This document shows, piece by piece, positions 54,965 through 64,000 of a DNA stretch of 64,000 bases. The notes under the pieces were generated by a model. It was not told the origin of the DNA. It was given only the letters and a program-made list of their open reading frames with translations, and ran no database searches. This DNA comes from Sandaracinaceae bacterium (lineage in GTDB: Bacteria; Myxococcota_A; Polyangia; Polyangiales; Houyiibacteriaceae). The position numbers and the translations under genes were made by a program. Where the stretch lies: NCBI GenBank assembly GCA_016706685.1, contig JADJJE010000005.1, forward strand, positions 248,001 through 312,000, written 5' to 3'. Each line of letters opens with the position of its first letter. Position 1 is the stretch's first letter.

Positions 54965-56404
54965 TCAGATGAACTTCTTCAGCACGTTCACGATGAAGGC
55001 CATGGTCTTGCCATAGGGCGGATAGAACAGCGGGATGGCGTTGAACGCCGGCTGGTACAGCACGGACTTGTGGTGCGAGAAGGTGTCGAAGCCGGCCTGC
55101 CCGTGGTACGCGCCCATCCCGCTCGGACCCACGCCACCGAAGGGCAGCTTCTCGTTCGCCACGTGCCACAGCACGTCGTTCACGGTCGCGCCCCCGGACA
55201 CGGTCTCTCGTAGGACGCGGTCACAGTCCGCCGCCTTCCCGAACGCATAGAGCGCCAGCGGCCGGTCGCGCTCGTTCACGAAGGCGATCGCGTCGCTCAG
55301 CTCGTCGTAGCTCACCACCGGCAGCAGCGGCCCGAAGACCTCGCTCTGCATGACCCGCATGGCGCCCGTGGCGCCCGCGATCAGCGTGAGGGGCATCTTG
55401 CGCTTCTCGGGGTCGAGCGCCTCGTTGGCGGGGTTCACGCGCGTGACCTGCGCACCCTGCTCTTCGGCGTCTCGCACCAGCGCCTCGAGACGAGCGTAGT
55501 GCCCGGCCGAGAACACCGCGGTGAAGTCGGGGTTGTCGGCCAGCGTGGGGTAGTGCTTCGCGGCGGCCGCCTGCGCCGCCTGCGCGAAGGCTTGCTCGCT
55601 GCCGCGCGGCAGGAGCACGTAGTCCGGCGCGATGCACGCCTGCCCCGCGTTGATCAGCTTCCCATACACAATCTTCGTCGCGGCCAGCGCCACGTCGGCC
55701 GAGGGCGTGACCACGCACGGCGACTTTCCGCCCAGCTCCAGGGTGACGGGCGTGAGGTTCAGGGCGGCCGCCTTGGCCACCTCGCGGCCCACCGCCGTGG
55801 AGCCGGTGAAGAACAGGTGATCGAAGGGCAGGCTCGAGAAGGCGCGGGCCACGTCGATGCCGCCGATGACCACGGCCAGTTCGTCCTCGGCGAACACCTT
55901 CGAGATGGCGTCTGCCAGCAGCGCGCTGGTGCGCGGGGTGAGCTCGCTGGGCTTGAGCATGACGCGGTTGCCGGCCGCGATGGCCGCCGCCACGGGCGGG
56001 ATGGCGGTGTAGACGGGGAAGTTCCACGGACCGATGACCCCCACCACGCCGAGCGGCTGCGGGATGATGCGCGAGCGTGCCGGGCGCATGTGGAGGGGCG
56101 TGGCCACGCGCCGGGGCGACATCCAGCCCTTCAGCCGGCGGATGTCCTGCCGGATGTCGCCCATGGTGAGCGCGATGTCGAGCATGCGCGACTCGACCGG
56201 GGACCGGTGCCCGAAGTCGAGGCGCATCGCGTCCACGAGCGCCTCCTCGTTGTCTTCGATGACCCGCAGCAGTCGCTGCAGGCGGTCACGCCGCAGCGCG
56301 TAGTCCGGGCTGCCCGTGCTGCGGTACGCTCGGCGCTGGGCCTCGAAGAGGCGCGTTGGGTCCTGCGCGGGGCGGCTCGGTTCGACGGAAGTAATATCGG
56401 GCAC
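54965..56404 (-). CDS. Aldehyde dehydrogenase (coniferyl-aldehyde dehydrogenase type)
   Basis: 479 residues from the GTG at 56404, preceded by GAGG 6 nt upstream; longer in-frame starts (56488, 56917) lack family homology. Catalytic residues are intact: Asn128 in IGPWNFPVYTAIPP, Glu223 in TLELGGKSP and Cys257 in NAGQACIAPDYVL. The short form, the hydrophobic C-terminus (FYPPYGKTMAFIVNVLKKF) and SGGATVNDVLWHVANEKLPFGGVGPSGMG place it in the class-3/coniferyl-aldehyde group, which oxidises aromatic or long-chain fatty aldehydes with NAD(P)+. Its C-terminal helix may hold it to the membrane, as in fatty aldehyde dehydrogenases. It lies upstream of the molybdenum enzyme on the same strand. Confidence 0.92.
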   Translation of the reverse strand: MPDITSVEPSRPAQDPTRLFEAQRRAYRSTGSPDYALRRDRLQRLLRVIEDNEEALVDAMRLDFGHRSPVESRMLDIALTMGDIRQDIRRLKGWMSPRRVATPLHMRPARSRIIPQPLGVVGVIGPWNFPVYTAIPPVAAAIAAGNRVMLKPSELTPRTSALLADAISKVFAEDELAVVIGGIDVARAFSSLPFDHLFFTGSTAVGREVAKAAALNLTPVTLELGGKSPCVVTPSADVALAATKIVYGKLINAGQACIAPDYVLLPRGSEQAFAQAAQAAAAKHYPTLADNPDFTAVFSAGHYARLEALVRDAEEQGAQVTRVNPANEALDPEKRKMPLTLIAGATGAMRVMQSEVFGPLLPVVSYDELSDAIAFVNERDRPLALYAFGKAADCDRVLRETVSGGATVNDVLWHVANEKLPFGGVGPSGMGAYHGQAGFDTFSHHKSVLYQPAFNAIPLFYPPYGKTMAFIVNVLKKFI

Positions 56405-56537
56405 GGCGAGCCTCGCAGTCAGGGGCAGACGTTCACAGGGGGGCGTTCCAGAGTGATGGAAGCCCACACGCAGGTCGAAGTCCAGCATTCGCCAGGGCTG
56501 GGCAGGCGCCCGGTTTCGCGCGACACTCGCGCGCGAT

Positions 56538-57170
56538 GTGTGGGTTGTTGTCGTGCGCTCCCCGCTGCCACGTGACGGGGTGCGGGTCGTGACGCAGGAG
56601 GCGAAGGTCTTCGGCGCGGTGCTGTTGGAGCAACGTCGCGTCATGAAGCGCCTGGTGGGCGACACCGTCTTCGAGCGCGGGCTGAACGCCGTGACGCTGG
56701 AGCAGCGCGACGAATACGACGCGCTCTCGCTGCTGGGCTGGTGCCGCGCGTCCACCGCCACGGCCGTCACGCGCGCGGTAGCGCAGGCGGCAGGGCGCAC
56801 TCCGGCGGCGTTCGTGCGCGAGGTGGTGGTAGCGGGCTTCGGCACGGTGCTGCGCACGGTCTGGCGCATCCTCATGACCAACTCGTCGGACGAGGCCCTG
56901 GTGCGCCGCGCGGGCACGCTCTACTCGAAGACCGTAGACAAGGGCACGCTCACGGTGACTCAGCACGGCACCGGGCACGTGGTGCTGGACATCACCGGCT
57001 GGCCCGAGATGGACGACCTCGACATCGTGGCGCTCACCGCCGGTGTGGAGGCAGCGCTCTTGGCCGCGGGTCGCAGCGGGGTGCGCACCACCAGCCAGCG
57101 CACGCCGGAGGGGGCACGCCTCACGGCGAAGACCGGCGCCCCGAGCGAGCGCCCGGTGAGCCTGGGCTGA
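56538..57170 (+). CDS. DUF2378-like (TIGR02265) protein
   Basis: 210 residues from the ATG at 56538; a GTG further in (VVTQEAKVFG) could be the true start. The body follows the pattern of the myxobacterial DUF2378/TIGR02265 family: KVFGAVLLEQRRVMKRL near the start, a helical middle (AGFGTVLRTVWRILMTNSSDEALVRRAGTLYSKTVDKG) and a beta end (LTVTQHGTGHVVLDITGWPE) with a final Arg/Thr-rich strand pair. These proteins are heme-NO-binding-like in fold and often expanded in Myxococcota, with no settled function. The family call is from pattern only. It precedes the PhoD-like gene by 71 bp. Confidence 0.55.
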   Translation: MWVVVVRSPLPRDGVRVVTQEAKVFGAVLLEQRRVMKRLVGDTVFERGLNAVTLEQRDEYDALSLLGWCRASTATAVTRAVAQAAGRTPAAFVREVVVAGFGTVLRTVWRILMTNSSDEALVRRAGTLYSKTVDKGTLTVTQHGTGHVVLDITGWPEMDDLDIVALTAGVEAALLAAGRSGVRTTSQRTPEGARLTAKTGAPSERPVSLG

Positions 57171-57241
57171 GCGCCGGCTCGGCAACGGGATCGTCACGCA
57201 GCCGCCACCGCCGTGTGGCAGCCGGCACGCAACCTCGCGGC

Positions 57242-58991
57242 ATGATGAACTTTCAGGTGCGTCTGCCCGCCGCGCTGGCCGCCCTCGCCGTGGTCGCCTC
57301 GCCCTTCAGCACCTCGGGCTGCGAGGAGCGCGTGATCCCCGTGACCCAGGCCAGCATGTGCCAGGCGCTCACGCTGCCGGCCGTGAACCCCGACCGGGGG
57401 CCCTACACGCTGCGCGGCTTCCCGCTCCTGCACCCCGAAGTCGACACCGAGGGGCTGGTGCACTTCCGGGCGCCGGCGGTGCTCACGGAGACGGAGCTGA
57501 CGCTGCACAACGGCGCCGGCACCCTGGTGCAGCGCATCCTGGTTTCCCCCGACGCGGCGCAAGTGGACGAGCGCCTGGGCCTGGTGCCGGCCTGCGGGCC
57601 CTTTGCCCACGGCGTGGCGTCCGGTGACCCCGGCGCCGACCACGTGTACCTGTGGACGCGCGTCACACCCGCCGACGCAGCCAGCGCCGAGAGCGTGGAC
57701 TACGAGGTGGCGACCACGCCCGACTTCTCGCCGTTGGTGGCCGAGGGCAGCGTGAGCGCCACGCCCGGGCGCCGACCACACCGTGCAGGTGCGCGTGGAC
57801 GGCCTCGCGCCCGGCACCACCTACTACTACCGCTTCACCAGCGCCGACGGCGAGCGCTCCGAGCTGGGCCGCACACGCACCACGCCCGAGCCGGGCGCCG
57901 AGCGCGTGCGCCTGGCGGTGGTGTCGTGCAGCAGCATCTACTCGGGCTACTTCAACGCCTACGGGCGCATCGCCGAGCGCACCGACGTGGACGCGCTGGT
58001 GCACCTGGGCGACTACCTCTACGACTTCGTGGACGACGAGGAGCGCGTGCGCGTGCCCATGCCCGAGCCCGTGGTGCCCGACGACGTGGCCGGCTGGCGC
58101 GGGCGTCACGCGTACTACCTGACAGACCCGAACCTGCGCGCCGCGCGGGCCTCGCTCCCCTGGGTGATGATCTGGGACAACCACGACCTCGAGCAGCGCG
58201 AAGCCGACTTCGGCGGCGGGGTGCAGGCCTTCCGCGAGTGGAACGCCATCACGCCTCCGGTGAGCGTGGACGCCCCCGAGATCGCCTACCGCCGCGTGCG
58301 CTTCGGAAGCCTGCTGGACCTCTTGATCACCGACGTGCTGCTCTTCCGCGAGGAGAGCCTGGTGCCCGGCAGCGACGAGGCCAGTATCCTGGGCGCCACC
58401 CAGTATGCGTGGCTCACCAGCCAGATCAGCGCTTCGGACTCGGCCTGGCGGGTCATCGGCTCCCAGAAGATCGTGGCGCCCATCGAGGGCTCGCTGGCGC
58501 TCCTGGGCGGCTCCACCTGGGACGCTTTCGAGGCCTCGCGCGCGCAGCTGTTCGGCTTCCTGGCGGACGGCGGCCATGACGACAACTTGTTCATCAGCGG
58601 CGACGCCCACATCACGTTGGCCAGCGACCTGCCGGACCCGCGCCCGGGTGCCACCCCGTACAGCGCCACCACCGGCGCTGGCTCCATCGGCGTGGAGCTG
58701 ATGCCCGGCAGCGTCAGCCGCGGCAACGTGGACGAGTCGGTCAACGGCTCACAGACGCTGGTGAACGCGATCGACCGCGGCGCGCGCGCCGCCAACCCGC
58801 AGTTCGCGTTCGTGGACTTGGTGCGCCACGGGTACGGCCTGCTCGACGTCACCGCCGAGCGCATCGTGGCCGAGCTCTGGTACTCGCCCATCCTCGAGCC
58901 GAGCGACACCGAAGAGCTCGGCGGCACCCTCGAGGTGCAACGCGGCGCAAACCACTGGCAGCGCCCGGCCCCGATGGAACCCACCGAGTAG
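57242..58991 (+). pseudogene. PhoD-like phosphatase/phosphodiesterase lipoprotein, interrupted by one frameshift
   Basis: An ATG at 57242 (or 57245) opens a signal with a lipobox-like FSTSGC. The N-terminal PhoD_N part (FAHGVASGDPGADHVYLWTRV, DYEVATTPDFS) is in one frame. From VQVRVDGLAPGTTYYYRF onward the protein is in another. An extra base near 57769 in ACGCCCGGGCGCC accounts for it; correction reads ATPGADHTVQVRV and gives 582 residues. Metal-site motifs of the metallophosphatase are intact: SCSSIYSGYFNAY, HLGDYLYDF, WDNHDLEQ and SGDAHITL. PhoD enzymes hydrolyse phosphodiesters or phosphomonoesters outside the cytoplasm, usually in phosphate scavenging. Consensus error is likelier than loss of function. 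Followed by the bidirectional terminator at 59009-59038. Confidence 0.85.
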
Positions 58992-59008
58992 CCCTTGCGC
59001 GAGCCACG

Positions 59009-59038
59009 AAAAAGCCCCCGGCGTCTCCGCCGAGGGCT
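59009..59038 (-). terminator. Terminator of groEL (also downstream of the phoD-like gene)
   Basis: AGCCCCCGGCG / CGCCGAGGGCT, 11-bp arms with one mismatch and a TCTC loop. On the minus strand the stem is followed by TTTTT (59013-59009), as expected for groEL transcripts ending 32 bp after its stop. Confidence 0.8.
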
Positions 59039-59069
59039 GCTTCGTTTCAGCACGGATGCCGAGCGGGGC

Positions 59070-60731
<1,662 letters not shown>

Positions 60732-60745
60732 GATTCAGTCTCTCC

Positions 60746-61033
60746 TCAGTCGAGAATCGCGAGAATGTCGGACTCGCGCATGATGATGTAGTCGTGTCCG
60801 TCGAGCTTCACTTCGGTGCCCGAGTACTTGCCGAAGAGGACGCGGTCGCCCTTCTTCACGGTCAGGGGGCGGACCTTGCCGTCGTCGCCCACGGCACCAT
60901 TCCCAACCGCCACGATCTTCGCCTCGATGGGCTTCTCCTTGGCGGTGTCGGGGATGATGATGCCTCCCTTGGTCTTCTTCTCTTCTTCCACGCGCTCTAG
61001 GAGCACGCGATCCTGTAGGGGTCGGATCTTCAT
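60746..61033 (-). CDS. groS: Co-chaperonin GroES (10 kDa)
   Basis: 95 residues from the ATG at 61033 (MKIRPLQDRVLLERVEEEKKT); the frame opens far upstream but only this start fits. The mobile loop EEKKTKGGIIIPDTAKEKP and the base KKGDRVLFGKYSGTEVKLDG are typical. It caps the GroEL ring. First gene of the groES-groEL operon; the 290-bp upstream region holds the promoter, a degenerate CIRCE and hairpins. Confidence 0.97.
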   Translation of the reverse strand: MKIRPLQDRVLLERVEEEKKTKGGIIIPDTAKEKPIEAKIVAVGNGAVGDDGKVRPLTVKKGDRVLFGKYSGTEVKLDGHDYIIMRESDILAILD

Positions 61034-61105
61034 CGCGGAGTCACCTCGGTTGAGTCGTTGTGCGCGGCAGAGGGCCCATGACCCAGCAGCCTGCGCGGGA
61101 TGCCT

Positions 61106-61134
61106 CTGATACGCATCTTGCGTCGCTTGGGCAA
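61106..61134 (-). promoter_or_regulatory. Candidate promoter of groESL
   Basis: On the minus strand: TTGCCC (61134-61129), a 17-bp spacer and TATCAG (61111-61106), about 70 nt before the groES start and just downstream of the CIRCE-like element. Confidence 0.4.
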
Positions 61135-61152
61135 GGGGGATTGGGGAACTTT

Positions 61153-61179
61153 TTGGCACTCGCCACCCCCGACTGCTGC
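61153..61179. promoter_or_regulatory. Degenerate CIRCE (HrcA operator) upstream of groESL
   Basis: TTGGCACTC, nine bases, GACTGCTGC. The left arm matches the CIRCE consensus TTAGCACTC at 8 of 9 positions; the right arm matches GAGTGCTAA at 6 of 9; the spacer has the exact 9-bp length. Position upstream of groES supports it, the weak right arm argues for reduced or lost HrcA binding. Confidence 0.45.
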
Positions 61180-61250
61180 TTTTCGGCAGGTCTTCACCGC
61201 CCCCGCCCAAGCAGCGACGCCCGCTCCGACCCACGCCCCCGTCGAAGCAG

Positions 61251-61278
61251 CGACGGCGGCCCCTGAGGGCCGCCGTCG
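61251..61278. other. Perfect 12-bp hairpin without a U tract
   Basis: CGACGGCGGCCC-CTGA-GGGCCGCCGTCG, perfect arms. It is not followed by T on either strand, so it is not a classical terminator; it lies between the tRNA-Arg terminator and the groES regulatory region and might act as an RNA processing or insulating structure. Confidence 0.4.
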
Positions 61279-61289
61279 AAAAACAAAGA

Positions 61290-61320
61290 AAAAAGCCCCG
61301 GCGCGGGTAGCGCAAGGGCT
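61290..61320 (-). terminator. Terminator downstream of tRNA-Arg
   Basis: On the minus strand AGCCC-TT-GCGC ... GCGCCGG-GGCT forms a stem followed by TTTTTTC. It starts 5 nt after the CCA end of the tRNA-Arg gene. Confidence 0.65.
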
Positions 61321-61324
61321 TTGC

Positions 61325-61400
<76 letters not shown>

Positions 61401-61465
61401 AGCGAGGCGCGCACTCTAGTCGCCAAAACTCGCCGGTCAAGGAAAGTTGGCGCCTCTAGCGCACT

Positions 61466-61557
61466 TGGTGGAGAGGAAGGGATTCGAACCCTTGGTACCG
61501 TTTAACGGGTACGACCGCTTAGCAAGCGATTGCCTTCGACCACTCGGCCACCTCTCC
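61466..61557 (-). tRNA. tRNA-Ser (anticodon GCT)
   Basis: 92 nt including an encoded CCA. Acceptor GGAGAGG/CCTCTCC; anticodon loop TTGCTAA gives GCT (codons AGC/AGU); long variable arm with stem GTACCCGTTAAACGGTAC; T arm AAGGG-TTCGAAT-CCCTT; discriminator A. Confidence 0.95.
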
Positions 61558-61675
61558 AAAGAAACTTTTCAATGCCGTGCCGTCCGGAGACCGGCCGACA
61601 GGGACCGGTTCTTAGCCCCGCCCCCCCCGTGTGTCAATCCTTGTGCGGAGCCTGCGGCGAGATTCCCCGCGGGAT

Positions 61676-62161
61676 TCAGCGTTGGGCCGGCCGGTCGCCG
61701 CGCTGCTGGGCCCGCAGCGCACGAAAGAAGGCCGAGAGCTGCTCGGCGCACTCGCTGGCCAGCACTCCCCCCACGCCCTCGAAGCGGTGGTTCAGGCGCG
61801 GGTCGTCGCCCAGTTGGTAGAGCGTGCGGGTGGCGCCCGCCTTCGGGTCGTCGGCCCCCCAGACCACGCGCTGCACCCGCCCGTTGACCATGGCGCCCGC
61901 GCACATGGGGCAGGGCTCGAGGGTCACGTACATGCACACGTCGTCCAGCCGAAACGTGCCGAGCCGCGCCGCCGCCGCCCGCAGCGCGATGAGCTCCGCG
62001 TGCGCCGTGGGGTCTTGGCTGCGCTCGCGCAGGTTGCGACCCACCGCGATGATCTCGCCCGCGCGCACGGCCACCGCCCCCACGGGGACCTCCCCCTGCT
62101 GGGCGGCCAGCGTGGCCTGCGCCATGGCGGCGCGCATGAAGTCTTCGTCGGTGGGGCTCAT
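61676..62161 (-). CDS. tadA: tRNA-specific adenosine deaminase
   Basis: 161 residues from the ATG at 62161 (MSPTDEDFMRAAMAQATLAA); the longer frame from 62263 lacks homology. Zinc ligands and catalytic Glu are intact: His54-Ala-Glu56 (PTAHAELIAL) and Cys84/Cys87 (LEPCPMCAGAMV). It converts A34 to inosine in tRNA-Arg(ACG), whose gene lies only 280 bp away on the same strand. This is an essential enzyme in most bacteria. Confidence 0.96.
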   Translation of the reverse strand: MSPTDEDFMRAAMAQATLAAQQGEVPVGAVAVRAGEIIAVGRNLRERSQDPTAHAELIALRAAAARLGTFRLDDVCMYVTLEPCPMCAGAMVNGRVQRVVWGADDPKAGATRTLYQLGDDPRLNHRFEGVGGVLASECAEQLSAFFRALRAQQRGDRPAQR

Positions 62162-62281
62162 GGTCGGGGGGGCTGCGAGGGGTCGCGAGAGCGGGGATAG
62201 CAGGAAACCGGCCGGGGGTGGAAGGCCGTCGCCCCGTCGTGGCAGCTGGCCACCGGGCGACACCGGCCCAACCCGCGTCGG

Positions 62282-62713
62282 CTAGTCTTCCCCGCCCTGC
62301 ACCTTGCCGCGCCCCCGCTTCACCTCCGAGCGCTGGCTCTTGCCCTCGAGCCGGCGGCGCACCGCGCCCTTGCTGGGCTTGGTGGGCCTGCGCCGCTTGG
62401 GCACGTGCAGCGCCGACACCACCAGCTGCCGGAGGCGTTCGCGCGCGTCCTCCAGGTTGCGCTGCTGGCTGCGCGTCACGTCGCTCACGATCCGGATGGA
62501 CCCATCTTGCCCTAGCCGCTGGCCCGCCAGCCCCTCGAGCCGCAGCCGCACTGGCCCAGGCAGCTCTGCCGCGTCCAGATCGAGCCGCAGCTCCACCTTG
62601 GTGGAGACCTTGTTCACGTTCTGCCCGCCGGGACCGCTCGCACGGGCCGCCGTCCAGGAGAGACTAGCTCCAGGCAGCGTAATGCGCGCATCGACGACGA
62701 GATCTTCGGACAT
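62282..62713 (-). CDS. arfB: Alternative ribosome-rescue factor ArfB (peptidyl-tRNA hydrolase YaeJ)
   Basis: 143 residues. The GGQ motif (residues 29-31 in RASGPGGQNVNKVSTKVELR) is the catalytic loop that hydrolyses peptidyl-tRNA on stalled ribosomes. The basic C-terminal tail (KRRRPTKPSKGAVRRRLEGK then SQRSEVKRGRGK) enters the empty mRNA channel, distinguishing ArfB from release factors RF1/RF2, which are much longer. It acts on non-stop ribosomal complexes as a back-up to tmRNA. It lies 120 bp upstream of tadA on the same strand. Confidence 0.95.
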   Translation of the reverse strand: MSEDLVVDARITLPGASLSWTAARASGPGGQNVNKVSTKVELRLDLDAAELPGPVRLRLEGLAGQRLGQDGSIRIVSDVTRSQQRNLEDARERLRQLVVSALHVPKRRRPTKPSKGAVRRRLEGKSQRSEVKRGRGKVQGGED

Positions 62714-62787
62714 GACCCGCCGGACCCTAGGGCACCCAGCCCGAAACCGCCAGACCCGGTCACGGACTCCGACCCCGGAATTAAAAG

Positions 62788-62869
<82 letters not shown>

Positions 62870-62952
62870 TAGAGGGTGTCCGAAGACGAACACCCAAGTA
62901 GCACGAAGGTTGCCGCGGGCACACCCTTATAACGAAGGTGGCGTCGCGGACC

Positions 62953-63042
62953 TGGCGGAGAGGAAGGGATTCGAACCCCCGGTGCCCTCGCGGGCACACA
63001 CGATTTCCAGTCGTGCACCTTCGACCGCTCGGTCACCTCTCC
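62953..63042 (-). tRNA. tRNA-Ser (anticodon GGA)
   Basis: 90 nt including an encoded CCA. Acceptor GGAGAGG/CCTCTCC; anticodon stem CACGA/TCGTG with loop CTGGAAA giving GGA (codons UCC/UCU); long variable arm TGCCCGCGAGGGCA; T arm contains two G-T pairs (GGGGG/CCCTT); discriminator G. Confidence 0.94.
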
Positions 63043-63142
63043 AGGGTGAGAGGCGTGAGCCTCTCTCAGGCTTGATCAGTCCACCTGCGCGCAGGACGCG
63101 CGGGCGAAACTCAGAAGTTCAAAGACCAACCACACCAGACCT

Positions 63143-63232
63143 TGGAGGAGAGCAAGGGATTCGAACCCTTGGTACCGTTCCCGGTACACTTGATTTCGAA
63201 TCAAGCTCCTTTGACCGCTCGGACAGCTCTCC
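63143..63232 (-). tRNA. tRNA-Ser (anticodon CGA)
   Basis: 90 nt including an encoded CCA. Acceptor GGAGAGC/GCTCTCC; anticodon stem CTTGA/TCAAG with loop TTCGAAA giving CGA (codon UCG); long variable arm GTACCGGGAACGGTAC; T arm AAGGG-TTCGAAT-CCCTT; discriminator U, unusual for tRNA-Ser. Confidence 0.93.
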
Positions 63233-63320
63233 GCGGCCGGGACCCTAGCAAAAGGATCCCCCGTGTCAACAGCGAGCATGACACTTGCTACGCGTGCCCC
63301 GAAGGCGGTAGGAGCACGGG

Positions 63321-64000
63321 ATGCGCGTGTTCTTGACGGGGGCCACCGGACAGGTCGGCCAGGCGGTGCTGCGGCGGCTCGAGGCCGAGGGCGTGGACGT
63401 GCACGCCCTCACGCGCGGGCCGCTGCCCATCGACGGCGCCCACGTGCGCTGGTTTGCTGGCGACCTGGGCGACCCCGAAGCCATGGCCAAAGCGGCCGCC
63501 GGCTGCGACGTGGCGGTGCACGCCGCGCGCGAGTGCGCGCACGACGCGGGCCTCGAGGTGCTGGGCTGGATCAACGTGGCCGGCACCGAGAACGCGCTCA
63601 AGGCGGCGCGCCACGCGGGCGTGAAGCGCTTCGTGCACGTGGGCTGCGTGGACGTGACCCTGGCCAACCACGACCGCGTGAACTGGAACGAAGACAAGGC
63701 CCTGGGCCACCGGCCGCGGGCCGCGCACGCTCGCGCCGAGCTCGAAGCCGAAGAGCTGGTCATTGGCCTCGGCGACGCGAAGATGTCCACCGTGGTGCTG
63801 CGCGCGGCCACGGTGTGGGGGCCAGACGACCGCTGGCTGCTGCCGCGCCTGGTGCGGGAAGCCCGCGCGGGCGGGGTGCGCTTGGTGGGCCGCGGCGAGA
63901 ACCTGGTGGCCACCTGCCACGTGGACAACCTGGCGGAGGCGGTGCTGCTCTCCGCCCAGCGCGCGGGGGCTGCGGGCTCGCTCTACCACGTGACCGATGA
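63321..64000 (+). CDS. NAD-dependent epimerase/dehydratase-like protein, 3' end outside the window
   Basis: The ATG at 63321 is preceded by GGAG and starts a frame open to the right edge, about 226 residues so far. The N-terminus MRVFLTGATGQVGQAVLRRLEAEG has the extended-SDR GxxGxxG motif (residues 7-13). FAGDLGDPEAMAKAAAGCDVAVH, GTENALKAARHAGVKRFVHVG and VLRAATVWGPDDRWL follow the epimerase pattern. The usual YxxxK is not obvious: the expected place reads WNEDKALGH, so catalysis may be atypical, as in NmrA/atypical SDRs. Nucleotide-sugar or steroid-like substrates are common in the family. The C-terminus is missing, so no sub-family can be set. Confidence 0.8.
   Translation, partial: MRVFLTGATGQVGQAVLRRLEAEGVDVHALTRGPLPIDGAHVRWFAGDLGDPEAMAKAAAGCDVAVHAARECAHDAGLEVLGWINVAGTENALKAARHAGVKRFVHVGCVDVTLANHDRVNWNEDKALGHRPRAAHARAELEAEELVIGLGDAKMSTVVLRAATVWGPDDRWLLPRLVREARAGGVRLVGRGENLVATCHVDNLAEAVLLSAQRAGAAGSLYHVTD

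Noticed and set aside
61251..61278. Rho-independent terminator
   Set aside because: The 12-bp stem is perfect but no T run follows on either strand. The real terminator for tRNA-Arg is the neighbouring stem at 61290-61320.

Overview
The window is about 70% GC and has a gene content typical of a Myxococcota (former Deltaproteobacteria, Polyangia-like) chromosome. The signs are a GltJ/AgmX-like zinc-ribbon/GYF/TonB protein, a PilZ protein, Hanks-type Ser/Thr kinases fused to membrane segments, a DUF2378-like protein, Cys-rich lipoproteins with DGGG spacers, and bifunctional (p)ppGpp and GroESL systems. The placement rests on gene content only. No 16S rRNA is present.

Layout: 1-3137, a TPR protein (cut by the left edge) and a bestrophin-like channel. 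3130-11372 (minus), a compact six-gene NRPS-like cluster: MDR dehydrogenase, AsnB-type amidotransferase, SAM methyltransferase, PhyH-like dioxygenase, A-PCP-R synthetase and a NadR-like NAD enzyme. Successive genes overlap by 4 bp (ATGA) or 13 bp. 11431-14170, a PilZ protein and a divergent M16-like lipoprotein. 14205-16886, a FadR-like TetR regulator with a near-consensus operator, followed by etfB-etfA. 16969-20528, two membrane proteins with cytoplasmic zinc ribbons. 20591-37247 (minus), recD, recB, recC, a membrane kinase, a secreted two-repeat protein, a second kinase, rel/spoT and a small membrane protein. 37309-41456, an MFS transporter and an ArnT-like glycosyltransferase.

41457-42118 is an implausible block of G and C homopolymers beside an IS110-type transposase remnant, and looks like assembly or sequencing noise. 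43049-56404 holds a large Cys-rich lipoprotein, aspS, two small secreted proteins, an FMN reductase and a pirin divergent from a LysR regulator, a patatin, a molybdopterin oxidoreductase and an aldehyde dehydrogenase. 56538-58991 holds a DUF2378-like protein and a PhoD-like phosphatase. 59070-61033 is groEL/groES with a degenerate CIRCE element. 61325-63232 carries tRNA-Arg, three different tRNA-Ser genes, SRP RNA, tadA and arfB. A sugar epimerase-like gene runs off the right edge.

Six genes (methyltransferase, MDR, M16-like, RecD, RecC, PhoD) are interrupted by seven single-base frameshifts, at least three of them in short G or C runs. With the homopolymer block this points to consensus errors rather than real pseudogenes, so these genes are annotated as single interrupted loci. 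The most interesting candidate system is the A-PCP-R/AsnB/MT/PhyH/MDR/NadR cluster at 3130-11372. The second is the FadR-type operator/TetR/etfBA module, which mirrors the Bacillus fatty-acid regulon.
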